Notes: generated by a model not told the origin, from the sequence alone. Positions 41,393 to 50,219 are shown, numbered from the stretch's first letter. The stretch: DNA of 53,642 nucleotides from Ferrovibrio sp036381655 (GCF_036381655.1 NZ_DASVCJ010000060.1:1-53642), one strand, 5' to 3'. Program-made: numbers and translations.

Positions 41393-42280
41393 ATGCCGCA
41401 TATTGTCACCCGCACCGCGCCAAGCCCGACCGGCTATCTGCATCTCGGCCATGCCTATTCGGCCGGGCTCGCCTATCTGCGCGCAAAGCAGGCGGGCGGG
41501 CGTTTTCTGCTGCGGATCGAGGATATCGACCTCACCCGCTGCCGGCCGGACTTCACGGCCGCGATCCTCGAGGATCTCGCCTGGCTCGGCCTGCGATGGG
41601 ACCAGCCGGTGCGGCGCCAGTCCGAGCATTTCGCCGACTACAGATCCGCGCTCGCCCGGCTGGAGGCGCGCGGCCTGCTCTATCCCTGCTTCTGCAGCCG
41701 CAGGCAGATTCAGGCCGAGATCGCCGCCGCCGGCCATGCCCCGCACGATCTGGCGCCGCACGGCTTCGACGGCCTGCTCTATCCCGGAACCTGCCGGCAT
41801 TTGGGCGCCGCCGAACGCGCGGCGCGCATGGCCAGCGAGCCTTACGCGCTGCGGCTCGATCTTGCCGCCGCCTGCCGCGAGGTGCAGGGCTGGCCGCTCG
41901 CTTGGCAGGACGAAACGGAGGGGCCGCAGCAGGTGACGCCTGAGCTTTTGCAGCACGGCTTCGGCGACGTGGTGCTGGCGCGCAAGGAAACGCCGGCGAG
42001 CTATCATCTTTGCGTCTGCCATGACGATGCGCTGCAGGGCGTCACGCTGGTCACTCGCGGCCGCGACCTTTTCCCCGCCACGCATCTGCACCGCCTGCTG
42101 CAGGCGTTGTTCGGCTGGCCGGTGCCGGCCTATGCCCATCATCCGCTGCTGACCGATGCCGCCGGCGCGCGGCTGGCCAAGCGCAAGAACGCGCCGGCCC
42201 TGCGCGACCTGCGGGGCCAGGGGGTCAGCCCGGCCGAGGTATGGCGCCAGGTTGGTCTGGACCCGGAGCTTTTCCGTTAA
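41393..42280 (+). CDS. gluQ: Glutamyl-Q tRNA(Asp) synthetase
   Basis: A 295-residue truncated class I synthetase. The HIGH motif appears as H-L-G-H at 17-20 within R-T-A-P-S-P-T-G-Y-L-H-L-G-H, and I-E-D-I-D-L-T-R-C-R-P follows. A zinc site is formed by C-F-C-S and Y-P-G-T-C; the KMSKS-like loop is L-A-K-R-K-N. It lacks the anticodon-binding domain of full-length GluRS, which defines GluQRS. It attaches glutamate to queuosine of tRNA(Asp). The gene is divergent from the diguanylate cyclase gene, with a spacer of about 97 bases. Confidence 0.93.
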   Translation: MPHIVTRTAPSPTGYLHLGHAYSAGLAYLRAKQAGGRFLLRIEDIDLTRCRPDFTAAILEDLAWLGLRWDQPVRRQSEHFADYRSALARLEARGLLYPCFCSRRQIQAEIAAAGHAPHDLAPHGFDGLLYPGTCRHLGAAERAARMASEPYALRLDLAAACREVQGWPLAWQDETEGPQQVTPELLQHGFGDVVLARKETPASYHLCVCHDDALQGVTLVTRGRDLFPATHLHRLLQALFGWPVPAYAHHPLLTDAAGARLAKRKNAPALRDLRGQGVSPAEVWRQVGLDPELFR

Positions 42281-42576
42281 CCGCATTCGTGACAGCTTTT
42301 GCCCGCCGCGGACCGCTGGCGACCGCTGCGGACCAGTTTTGATCATTCCGAACCGTTTTGACCCGTTTTGAGCGGCGAGCCTCCCCGGGGGCCAGTAGTT
42401 TCTAATGCGAAACTCTTATCGATATAAGAACATATAAAGTACATTGCGGTGGATAAAGTCAAGCCCGGCCATGCGGCCGAGCCTGACGGATCAAATACGG
42501 AAATCAGCGGTCGCCGGAGCCGCCGCGCGGCTTGCTTCCCACCGGTTTATTTCACGTCGGCTTATTTCACGTGGGC
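42281..42576. other. Convergent intergenic region with an orphan promoter-like element
   Basis: This spacer lies between the 3' ends of gluQ and the PagL-like gene. It contains imperfect repeats of GACCGCTG and of a TCAAAACGG-like unit, a sigma70-like promoter with a LexA-like box on the minus strand (42428-42462), and a triple 15-base repeat at its right end. No protein gene was found. Confidence 0.5.
42428..42462 (-). promoter_or_regulatory. SOS-like promoter: TTGACT-N18-TTTATA with a LexA-like box
   Basis: On the minus strand TTGACT (42462-42457) and TTTATA (42438-42433) are 18 bases apart. Over the -10 lies GTAC-N7-GTTC (42442-42428), one base from the alphaproteobacterial LexA operator GTTC-N7-GTTC. 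A DnaA-box-like TTATCCACC directly follows the -35. No gene starts downstream; transcription would run into the antisense strand of gluQ. Confidence 0.4.
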
Positions 42577-42591
42577 TTATTTCCCACCCAG
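42548..42591 (-). repeat. Three tandem 15-base units spanning the stop codon of the PagL-like gene
   Basis: On the minus strand the units GGGAAATAAGCCCAC, GTGAAATAAGCCGAC and GTGAAATAAACCGGT follow one another. Each carries an in-frame AAA-TAA, so the stop codon is present three times. Confidence 0.75.
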
Positions 42592-43101
42592 CGGCAGGGA
42601 ATAGGTCAGCATCAGGTTTTCGACGCCCGGATTATGCTCGCCCAGATTGGCGTTCGACATGTGATTGAAGGCGATGCCGAGGCGGGAGCGGTCGTCGAAG
42701 CGATAGCTCAGTTCGAGCTGGGATTTGAATTCGATGGTATTGCCGAGATCCTTGGCGTCCCCGCTGTTGCCCTTCCAATACAGGCCGGGGGCGAAGCTCG
42801 GCGTCAGGACCCAGCGGCGGCCGAAATAGATATCGACCAGCACGCCGGCGTAGCCGTACATCTCGCCATGCGAGGCCACCATGGCGCCAACCATCGGCTT
42901 GAAGATCCAGAACCGCTTGTCATGACGGTATTCGGCCCAGGCGGAGGCGCCGGCATGCTCGCCGTCGATGATATCGAAATAGCCTGCCGACAGGGACAGG
43001 AAGGCGGGATCTTCCGCATGGGCCGGCCGCGCGACGGAAACACCAAGCACCGTCAGCAGGGCCGCGGCGGCGGCAGTGAGAGCCTTACCAGAACGCAACA
43101 T
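42577..43101 (-). CDS. Lipid A 3-O-deacylase, PagL-like (acyloxyacyl hydrolase family)
   Basis: A 174-residue outer-membrane protein with a signal peptide (cleavage near A-H-A-E at residue 30). The rest is a small eight-strand-like barrel. The PagL active site is recognisable as F-N-H-M-S-N-A-N-L, then N-P-G-V-E, giving the triad H147, S149 and E161. PagL removes the 3-O-acyl chain of lipid A and so alters the outer membrane. The gene is monocistronic. Its stop codon lies within a triplicated 15-base repeat. A GGGGGG-rich ribosome-binding site precedes the ATG. Confidence 0.85.
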   Translation of the reverse strand: MLRSGKALTAAAAALLTVLGVSVARPAHAEDPAFLSLSAGYFDIIDGEHAGASAWAEYRHDKRFWIFKPMVGAMVASHGEMYGYAGVLVDIYFGRRWVLTPSFAPGLYWKGNSGDAKDLGNTIEFKSQLELSYRFDDRSRLGIAFNHMSNANLGEHNPGVENLMLTYSLPLGGK

Positions 43102-43225
43102 CTTGTTACCCCCCAGATTCTCGGACAGGCAGACTGCTGTCCAGCGATACTAGACAGGCCGGAACGGTTTCGCCAAGGGCTGCGATGCTGCATTCTCGCC
43201 ATATTCGGGCAGCATAAGACCGGCC

Positions 43226-43909
43226 ATGCGTAGCTTGCGTCGTGCCCTTCTTATCCTCGTCCTCGTCATTCTGGCCGTCCCCGCCCTTTACGGCCTTGCC
43301 GCCCTGATCCTCGGCAGTCTGCCGGCGCCGCACCGCGATCCGCTGCCGGGCAAGGACACCGTGCCGGTCTACCTGCTTTCGAACGGCTGGCATGTCTGGC
43401 TGGCACTGCCCGTGAAGGAGGGCGAAGGCGAGCAGGCCACCGACTGGACCGAGTGGCTGCCGCCGACGGATTTTGCCGCCGATGTCAGTGGCCGCGACTA
43501 CATCGCCTTCGGCTGGGGCGATCGTGCCTTTTATTTGCATACCCGGCGGCCGGCCGACTTCCGGCCCGACCTGGCGCTTTTCGCCCTGCTTGGCCGCGGG
43601 CCCGCCGCCATGCATGTCATGCGGCTGCCCGAGCCGGACCCCACCGACGGCGATGTCCGCCGCATCGACGCCGATCCGCTGCAATATCACGCACTGGTAT
43701 CTTACATACGACGCGGCTTTGCGCTCGGTCCGGATGGGCGGCCGCAGCAGATCACCGGCGCCGCCTATAGCGGCACCGATGCCTTTTATCAGGCGGTCGG
43801 GCGCTACAGCCCGCTTCGCACCTGCAACGAATGGATCGGCGCCGCCTTGCGTTCGGCGGCCTTGCGCGCCGGATTATGGACCCCCTTCCCCTTTGGTCTA
43901 ATGAACTAG
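43226..43909 (+). CDS. DUF2459 (TIGR02117-type) protein
   Basis: A 227-residue protein with an N-terminal signal anchor (about 7-30). The family motifs follow: V-Y-L-L-S-N-G-W-H-V, then D-Y-I-A-F-G-W-G-D-R-A-F-Y, Y-S-G-T-D-A-F-Y and T-C-N-E-W-I-G. The absolutely conserved His, Cys and Asn-like residues suggest a papain-like or transglutaminase-like hydrolase, but no activity is established. The bulk of the protein should lie in the periplasm. It is transcribed toward gap, with 153 bases between. Confidence 0.85.
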   Translation: MRSLRRALLILVLVILAVPALYGLAALILGSLPAPHRDPLPGKDTVPVYLLSNGWHVWLALPVKEGEGEQATDWTEWLPPTDFAADVSGRDYIAFGWGDRAFYLHTRRPADFRPDLALFALLGRGPAAMHVMRLPEPDPTDGDVRRIDADPLQYHALVSYIRRGFALGPDGRPQQITGAAYSGTDAFYQAVGRYSPLRTCNEWIGAALRSAALRAGLWTPFPFGLMN

Positions 43910-43951
43910 GAAGCTTTCGCCCAAGTAGAGTGGGGCGCGCCGCGTGACCTG

Positions 43952-43981
43952 TTTGGGGTCGCCTTGCGACTCAGCCCCAAA
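43952..43981 (+). other. Hairpin in the leader of the gap operon
   Basis: TTTGGGG pairs with CCCCAAA, with an inner TCG/CGA pair of arms, about 80 bases before the gap start. It may end the DUF2459 transcript or structure the gap leader. Confidence 0.35.
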
Positions 43982-44062
43982 GGGGATAAATCCTGCACCG
44001 AATACAGGATCGACCGGGAGCCTCCCGCGGGTCCGCCACGCCTTTGCTACGGAGAAGAAACA

Positions 44063-45067
<1,005 letters not shown>

Positions 45068-45094
45068 GCGGACGAAGAGAAGAGGTCCGCAGCC

Positions 45095-46294
45095 ATGAAC
45101 GGCTTCAAGACGCTCGACGACGCCGATGTCGCCGGCAAGGCGGTGCTGACGCGGGTCGATCTCAACGTCCCGATGAAGGACGGCCGGATCACCGACGATC
45201 TGCGCATCAGCCGCATCCTGCCCACCTTGCACGAATTGTCGCGCAAGGGCGCCAAGGTGGTCGTGCTGTCGCATTTCGGCCGGCCGAACGGCAAGGTCGT
45301 GCCGGAAATGTCGCTCAAGCCGGTGGCCGCCGCCCTGGCCACCGCGCTCGGCTCGCCGATCGCCTTCGCCGAGGATTGCGTCGGCGAGCTGGCGCAGGAC
45401 GCGATCGCCAAGCTCAAGCCCGGCGGCATCGTGCTGCTGGAGAATACCCGCTTCCATGCCGAGGAAGAGAAGAACGACGCAGAATTCGCCAGAAAGATGG
45501 CGGCGCTCGGAGACGTCTATGTCAACGACGCCTTCTCCTGCGCGCATCGCGCCCATGTCTCGACCGAGGCGCTGGCGCATCTTCTGCCGTCCTATGCCGG
45601 CCGCAACATGGAGGTCGAACTGAAGCATCTCACCGCCGCGCTGGAGGTGCCGGAGAAACCGGTGGCCGCCGTGGTCGGCGGCGCCAAGGTTTCGACCAAG
45701 CTGGAGCTGCTGGGCAATCTCCTGTCGAAGGTCGACAAGCTGATCATCGGCGGCGGCATGGCCAACACCTTCCTGTTCGCGCAGGGACGCGAGGTCGGCA
45801 AGAGCCTGTGCGAGAAGAATATGGCCGACACCGCCCGCGACATCCTGCGCGAGGCGGTCGCGCGCGGCTGCGCCGTGGTGCTGCCCGACGATGTCGTGGT
45901 GGCGCGCGAGTTCAAGCCGGGCGCGGCCAGCAAGGTGGTGCCGGCCGACCGCTGCCCGGCGGATCAGATGATCCTCGATATCGGCCCGGTGGCCGCTGCC
46001 CGTCTGGGCACGCTGCTGGCCGATTGCCGCACGCTGGTCTGGAACGGCCCGCTCGGCGCCTTCGAGACGCCGCCCTTCGATGCCGGCACGGTGACCGTCG
46101 CCCGCACCGCGGCGGCGCTGACGGCGGCAGGCCGGCTGCTCAGCGTGGCTGGCGGCGGCGATACCGTGGCGGCGCTGCGCCATGCCGGCGTGGCGGAAGA
46201 ATTCTCTTATGTCTCCACCGCCGGTGGCGCCTTCCTGGAATGGCTGGAAGGCAAGGAGTTGCCGGGCGTCGCCGCCCTGCAGAAGGCCGCATAG
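45095..46294 (+). CDS. pgk: Phosphoglycerate kinase
   Basis: A 399-residue kinase with the N-terminal signature K-A-V-L-T-R-V-D-L-N-V-P. S-H-F-G-R-P and L-L-E-N-T-R-F follow, then N-D-A-F-S-C-A-H-R, and the nucleotide-binding W-N-G-P-L-G-A-F-E and G-G-G-D-T near the end. The length is standard. It makes ATP from 1,3-bisphosphoglycerate supplied by the GAPDH encoded just before it. AGAGG precedes the ATG. A long hairpin (46306-46350) separates it from the aldolase gene. Confidence 0.97.
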   Translation: MNGFKTLDDADVAGKAVLTRVDLNVPMKDGRITDDLRISRILPTLHELSRKGAKVVVLSHFGRPNGKVVPEMSLKPVAAALATALGSPIAFAEDCVGELAQDAIAKLKPGGIVLLENTRFHAEEEKNDAEFARKMAALGDVYVNDAFSCAHRAHVSTEALAHLLPSYAGRNMEVELKHLTAALEVPEKPVAAVVGGAKVSTKLELLGNLLSKVDKLIIGGGMANTFLFAQGREVGKSLCEKNMADTARDILREAVARGCAVVLPDDVVVAREFKPGAASKVVPADRCPADQMILDIGPVAAARLGTLLADCRTLVWNGPLGAFETPPFDAGTVTVARTAAALTAAGRLLSVAGGGDTVAALRHAGVAEEFSYVSTAGGAFLEWLEGKELPGVAALQKAA

Positions 46295-46305
46295 CCAGCA
46301 TATAG

Positions 46306-46350
46306 CGGGGCCGGGCGTCGGGGCGCAGAGCATCCGACCCCCTGGCCCCG
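46306..46350 (+). terminator. Hairpin between pgk and the aldolase gene
   Basis: CGGGGCC (46306-46312) pairs with GGCCCCG (46344-46350), with an inner GTCGG/CCGAC stem. No T-run follows, so it could be an intercistronic structure or a Rho-dependent terminator rather than an intrinsic one. Confidence 0.4.
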
Positions 46351-46416
46351 AAATGATCACGTGCTAGAATCCAATCGACTGGGACAACCCATAAAGACTC
46401 ATCGGGAGCCGCAGAT

Positions 46417-47454
46417 ATGAACCTCAAGGACCTCAATCAGATCGCCAAGGCGATGGTCGCGCCGGGCAAGGGCATCCTTGCCGCCGACGAAAGCACCGGC
46501 ACGATCGAGAAGCGCCTGTCCAGCATCAACGTGCCGAATACCGAGGAGAACCGCCGCGACTATCGCGAGATGCTGTTCACCGCGCCGGAGGCCGAGAAAT
46601 ACATCTCCGGCGTGATCCTCTATGACGAGACGATCCGGCAGAAGGCCAAGGACGGCACCCCGCTGGTCGAGATCCTGAAGAAGCGCGGCATCGTGCCCGG
46701 CATCAAGGTCGACAAGGGCACGCAGGACCTGCCGGGCAGCCAGGGCGAGAAGATCACCGAAGGCCTCGACGGTCTGCGCAAACGGCTGGTCGAGTATTAC
46801 GGCCTCGGCGCCCGCTTCGCCAAATGGCGCGCCGTGCTGAATATCGACGCCGCCAGCGGCAAGCCCTCGCGCCAGGCGCTGGTGGCGAATGCCGAGGCGC
46901 TCGCCCGCTATGCCGCGCTGTGCCAGGCGGAGAACATCGTGCCGATCGTCGAGCCGGAAATCCTGATGGACGGCGATCACGACATCGCCACCTCCTATGC
47001 CGCCACCGAGCGCACGCTGCATACGGTGTTCGAGCAGCTTGCCCTGCATAACGTCGCCTTCGAGGGCATGGTGCTGAAGCCGAACATGGTGATCCATGGC
47101 GAAAGCTGCAAAAGCCCGGCCGGCATTGAGGCCTGCGCCGATGCGACGGTGCAGGTGCTGCTGCGCTGCGTGCCGGCGGCGGTGCCGGGCATCGCCTTCC
47201 TCTCCGGCGGCCAGTCGGACGAGCATGCCTCGGCCCATCTCGGCGCCATGAATGCGCGGCATCCGAATCTGCCCTGGAAGCTCACCTTCTCGTATGGCCG
47301 CGCCCTGCAGGCCCTGCCGCTCAAGCTCTGGGCCGGCAAGGCGGAGAATGTGGCCAACGCGCAGAAGGGCTTCATCTTCCGCGCCCGCCTCAACAGCCTG
47401 GCCGCGACCGGCCAATACGACGCCAAGCTGGAACAGGAATTCAAGGCGGCGTAA
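46417..47454 (+). CDS. Fructose-bisphosphate aldolase, class I
   Basis: A 345-residue Schiff-base aldolase. The start P-G-K-G-I-L-A-A-D-E-S-T-G-T is diagnostic of class I enzymes. The lysine in G-M-V-L-K-P-N-M-V (K221) should form the Schiff base; F-L-S-G-G-Q-S and F-S-Y-G-R-A-L-Q follow. The eukaryote-type Tyr tail is absent. It cleaves fructose-1,6-bisphosphate, linking with gap and pgk. GGGAG precedes the ATG. A perfect 14-base hairpin lies 24 bases after the stop. Confidence 0.95.
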   Translation: MNLKDLNQIAKAMVAPGKGILAADESTGTIEKRLSSINVPNTEENRRDYREMLFTAPEAEKYISGVILYDETIRQKAKDGTPLVEILKKRGIVPGIKVDKGTQDLPGSQGEKITEGLDGLRKRLVEYYGLGARFAKWRAVLNIDAASGKPSRQALVANAEALARYAALCQAENIVPIVEPEILMDGDHDIATSYAATERTLHTVFEQLALHNVAFEGMVLKPNMVIHGESCKSPAGIEACADATVQVLLRCVPAAVPGIAFLSGGQSDEHASAHLGAMNARHPNLPWKLTFSYGRALQALPLKLWAGKAENVANAQKGFIFRARLNSLAATGQYDAKLEQEFKAA

Positions 47455-47778
47455 GCGCCGGCTTCATCGTCGCTTCGCAAGCGGCTCCGGCGGCAACGCC
47501 GGAGCCGCTTTCATTTGCAGGCTACGGCTCAATCCAGCCGGCTCCGCCGGCTGCAGACGGCTTTCAAGGCATGCCATTCCGACCCCGTCAGGACCGGCCG
47601 TCTCGGTACATATCAATAGTACATAAAAGGAACATATCAAGTAAGAAAAACGCTCAGTGCGATTTCCGTCCATGCTGGCGAAAACACCAGCCGCCGCGCG
47701 CGGTTGGACCGATCCGCCGGAGCCACAATAAAGCCCGGGCGGTTTCCCGCCCGGGCTCGTCGCATCCGGTGATGCCAT
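47455..47778. other. Convergent intergenic region after the aldolase gene
   Basis: Besides the terminator it holds a second perfect hairpin (CAGCCGGC/GCCGGCTG at 47535-47553). An A+T-rich stretch with a LexA-like GTAC-N7-GAAC box (47619-47633) follows. No gene starts from it in either direction. Confidence 0.45.
47479..47516 (+). terminator. Intrinsic terminator of the aldolase gene
   Basis: AAGCGGCTCCGGCG and CGCCGGAGCCGCTT form a perfect 14-base stem around GCAA, followed by TCATTT. It is the strongest terminator-like structure in the window. Confidence 0.75.
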
Positions 47779-48258
47779 TTACGCGGCGGCCTTGGGCTGC
47801 GCGTCGATCACCGCATCGGTATTCGCGGCGGTGACGATCGGGATCTGCCGCGGCTTCTTGGCCTCGGGGATTTCGCGCTTGAGCGCGATATGCAGCAGGC
47901 CATCGCGCAGATCGGCGCCGACCACCTTCACGGTGTCGGCTAGCTGGAAGCGCCGCTCGAAAGCGCGGCGGGCGATGCCGCGATGTAGCACCGTCACCTT
48001 TTCCTCCGGCTGGGCCGGCTCGGCCGCCTTGCCGGTGATGATCAGGCTGTTCTCCCTGACGGTGACGTCGAGCTCCTCGGGACGGAAGCCGGCCACCGCC
48101 ATGGTGATGCGGTAGGCGTCTTCGCCCAGCTTCTCGATATTGTAGGGCGGATAGCTGGGGGCCGTTTCATCGAGGCGGCTGGCCAGTTCGAACAGCCGGT
48201 TGACGTGATCGAAACCGATGCTGGACCGCAGTAGGGGAGAGAAATCGAAGCTACGCAT
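47779..48258 (-). CDS. Small heat-shock protein, Hsp20 family
   Basis: A 159-residue alpha-crystallin-type chaperone. It begins M-R-S-F-D-F-S-P-L-L-R-S-S-I-G-F-D, like IbpA relatives. The ACD has Y-R-I-T-M-A-V-A-G-F, then L-D-V-T-V-R-E-N-S-L-I-I-T-G and H-I-A-L-K-R-E-I-P-E. A C-terminal I-P-I motif (R-Q-I-P-I) supports oligomerisation. It holds unfolding proteins on heat stress. A perfect AAGGAGG lies seven bases before the ATG and is sequestered in a predicted hairpin. A sigma32-like promoter lies about 120 bases upstream, so it looks doubly controlled by heat. Confidence 0.95.
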   Translation of the reverse strand: MRSFDFSPLLRSSIGFDHVNRLFELASRLDETAPSYPPYNIEKLGEDAYRITMAVAGFRPEELDVTVRENSLIITGKAAEPAQPEEKVTVLHRGIARRAFERRFQLADTVKVVGADLRDGLLHIALKREIPEAKKPRQIPIVTAANTDAVIDAQPKAAA

Positions 48259-48370
48259 GGGTCATCCTCCTTCAAAGCGATGATGCGTGTTGTCGGGCCT
48301 GCACCCGTGCAAGGACGGGGTTACGCCAGGCCGTTGCGCTGCCCGGACCCGCCATGGGCATCCGGACGCA
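48259..48370 (-). promoter_or_regulatory. ROSE-like RNA thermometer in the hsp20 leader
   Basis: The last hairpin of the leader (48283-48262 on the minus strand) pairs UCAUC-[G]-CUUU with GGAG-GAUGA around a GAA loop, leaving a single bulged G. This hides the Shine-Dalgarno sequence. The strand opposite it contains UCGCU, matching the U(U/C)GCU consensus of ROSE elements, which also have a bulged G. Melting of this helix at heat-shock temperature would free the ribosome-binding site. The 112-base leader contains further G+C-rich inverted segments, as in ROSE RNAs. Confidence 0.65.
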
Positions 48371-48375
48371 GTCAG

Positions 48376-48405
48376 CATGTAGGCATTGCCCCGCCGCGCT
48401 TCAAG
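48376..48405 (-). promoter_or_regulatory. Sigma32-like heat-shock promoter of hsp20
   Basis: On the minus strand CTTG (48405-48402), 18 bases, then CCTACATG (48383-48376) match the alphaproteobacterial RpoH pattern CTTG-N17/18-CYTATNTNNG well. It is placed about 120 bases upstream of the hsp20 ATG. Confidence 0.6.
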
Positions 48406-48451
48406 AGGCGCGCGCAAGGCGCTTATTTCAGGAGTTACAGGAGCTTAGCGG

Positions 48452-48718
48452 CTAGCCGACCGAGACCGGCGCCCACTTGAATTCGGTCAGCGCGCGGCCG
48501 CGCAGGAAATCGACGAGATGCTTGGGCCCGACGAATTCCGGCGCCAGATTGACGCCCTGGGCGGCCAGCACCACGGTCGAATTCTTGAACAGCGGCTTCA
48601 TCGCCGCCAGGGAGCGGCTCGCCATCTCATCCGTCGCGATGGCCGCATAGGAGACATAGATGAGGGTGACGACCTCGTTGCCGAGCTTGAAAGAGGCGGA
48701 TTGATAGACCTGGGCCAT
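48452..48718 (-). CDS. Small conserved-looking hypothetical protein
   Basis: An 88-residue soluble protein with no recognised family. It starts M-A-Q-V-Y-Q-S-A-S-F-K-L-G-N-E and has an alternating beta/alpha pattern (V-V-T-L-I-Y-V-S-Y-A-A-I-A-T-D-E-M, later S-T-V-V-L-A-A-Q-G-V-N). Two strands separated by helices would give a small alpha/beta fold. Codon use fits the neighbours. The start ATG is not preceded by a strong ribosome-binding site. A palindrome with a CtrA-like half-site (TTAACCAT) lies about 85-110 bases upstream. No function is proposed. Confidence 0.65.
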   Translation of the reverse strand: MAQVYQSASFKLGNEVVTLIYVSYAAIATDEMASRSLAAMKPLFKNSTVVLAAQGVNLAPEFVGPKHLVDFLRGRALTEFKWAPVSVG

Positions 48719-48802
48719 GACCGCACTTCGTTATGGGCGCCATCCGGGATATGGGCACCATCTGGCGCTATGACAGCTTTCCGATCGCTCGCGCGACCGA
48801 CG

Positions 48803-48830
48803 CATGGTTAACGCAGCCAGCGTTAACGAA
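48803..48830 (-). promoter_or_regulatory. Palindrome with CtrA-like half-site
   Basis: GTTAACGC (48807-48814) and GCGTTAAC (48820-48827) form a perfect inverted repeat around AGCCA. The minus strand also reads TTAACCAT here, the half-site used by CtrA at some promoters. The TTAA spacing is 11, not the canonical 7, so CtrA binding is only possible. Confidence 0.35.
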
Positions 48831-48897
48831 CCGTGACGATGATACGAAGCCGGCGCCGCAGACGCCAGACGGAACATGATCCGGGCCCGAGCCCGGA

Positions 48898-48931
48898 AAC
48901 AGAAGCGGCGCCCGATCGGGCGCCGCCTGTT
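48898..48931 (-). terminator. Terminator of rpmE
   Basis: GCGGCGCCC and GGGCGCCGC form a perfect nine-base stem around GATC, extended by AACAG/CTGTT. On the minus strand TTCTGTTT follows. It lies 36 bases after the rpmE stop. Confidence 0.7.
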
Positions 48932-48966
48932 CCGCAGCCTGCGTCCCTTCCGGGCCGCCGGGCGAA

Positions 48967-49194
48967 TTACTTCTTCAGGCCGAAATTGCCGAAGCGCTTC
49001 TTGAACTTGGCGACCTGGCCGCCCGCCTCGTTCAGACGCGCCGGACCGCCGGTCCAGGCCGGATGCGACATCGAATCGATGTCCAGCATCATGGTATCGC
49101 CCGGCTTGCCCCAGGTGGAGCGGGTCGTATAGACGGTCCCGTCGGTCATCTGGACCTTGATCTCGTGGTAATCCGGATGGATATCGGGCTTCAT
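48967..49194 (-). CDS. rpmE: 50S ribosomal protein L31
   Basis: A 75-residue L31 with M-K-P-D-I-H-P-D-Y-H-E-I-K-V, then T-R-S-T-W-G-K-P-G and H-P-A-W-T-G-G. No cysteines are present, so it is the zinc-independent form common in alphaproteobacteria. The start at 49194 is set by the conserved N-terminus and by GGGAGA before it. A strong terminator follows. Confidence 0.97.
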   Translation of the reverse strand: MKPDIHPDYHEIKVQMTDGTVYTTRSTWGKPGDTMMLDIDSMSHPAWTGGPARLNEAGGQVAKFKKRFGNFGLKK

Positions 49195-49319
49195 GGCACT
49201 TTCTCCCGGGCCAGCGCCGTCCGCGGACCCTCGCAAAATTCCTCAATGGCCGCGCGTTATAGCCAGAACGGCCTCCCCTCGCAAGGGCGAAGGGAGCGCG
49301 CCACCTTGGGAAATACCCC

Positions 49320-50017
49320 CTAACCGTTCGCGCTGGCGGCCCGGCGCCGCCCCTTCCCCGGCTCGACCAACTCCATGCCAAGCTTGTCGAGTGCATCCAG
49401 GATCGGGATGAAGCCATTCAGGCTGGTATTCCGCTTCGTATTGTCCATGGCCCAGCCGATGCGGCGATGCCGACCACGTTGCCCTGTCTGTCCAGCAGCG
49501 GGCCGCCGCTATTGCCGCCATGGATCGGCATGTCGGCCTGGATCACGTCGAGACGGTCGGGCGGCATGGCCTGCCGATAGGCGCTCACCACGCCACGGGC
49601 GACGGTCCAGCCCAGGGCTTCCCTTTGCGGCGCGCCGACGGCGTAGACCTCTTCGGCGATGCGCACGGGACTTTCGCGGATCGGCATGGCCGGATAGTCG
49701 CCGCCATCCAGCTTCAGCAGGGCGACATCGCGCCGCTCGTCATTGCGCATGACCTCGCCGATGACGATGCGCCCCGGAAGCAGTTTGACGCGCACGAGAT
49801 GCTGGCCGCCGACGACATGCTGGTTGGTGATGACCAGTCCATCCCGGCTCACGATGAAGCCGGACCCATGGCTGCTGTCGCCGGACTCGATGAGGACCGT
49901 GGCGGAGCGCAGCATGACCGGCTTTGCCTCGATCACCGGAGGCGTCACCGGCAGCGGATTGGCGCAACCCACCAAGGGAAGCACCAGACCCAGGATAAGA
50001 ATGCGCTTGTTCATCAT
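49320..50017 (-). pseudogene. Trypsin-like serine protease lipoprotein, frameshifted near the C-terminus
   Basis: The frame from ATG 50017 encodes a lipoprotein (lipobox L-V-G-C, C18) with a trypsin-like fold. The triad is H67 in I-T-N-Q-H-V-V, D97 in E-R-R-D-V-A-L-L and S170 in G-G-N-S-G-G-P-L. It stops at 49418 just after G-I-A-A-S-A. Deleting the shift (one base missing near 49453-49456) restores W-A-M-D-N-T-K-R-N, then N-G-F-I-P-I-L-D-A-L-D-K-L-G-M and ends at 49320. The catalytic core is complete in the first frame, so a truncated product could still work. A GGGGGGA ribosome-binding site precedes the ATG. Confidence 0.75.
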
Positions 50018-50219
50018 GTGAAGTCCCCCCGCCTCGAGCAGATCGAGGCGCATCCTGTCGCCTGAAATAAGAACATAAAAGGGATTTTTACAGATCATAC
50101 AAATGCATGCGGACGGGCCCGGCTCCAGGCGGGTGCGACGATCTCGCGTCTCCGGCTGCGTTGTTCCGCCCGGCCATGCTCGCTATAACCGGCCGATATC
50201 CTTGGCCGACTGGGTGAAA

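Noticed and set aside
41351..42346. A 331-codon minus-strand frame downstream of the SOS-like promoter
   Set aside because: It lies almost entirely antisense to gluQ and shows no protein family signature, so the promoter-like element was left without a gene.
50071..50085. GAACATAAAAGGGAT upstream of the serine protease as a third LexA-like box
   Set aside because: Only one half-site matches; the second half deviates in three of four bases.
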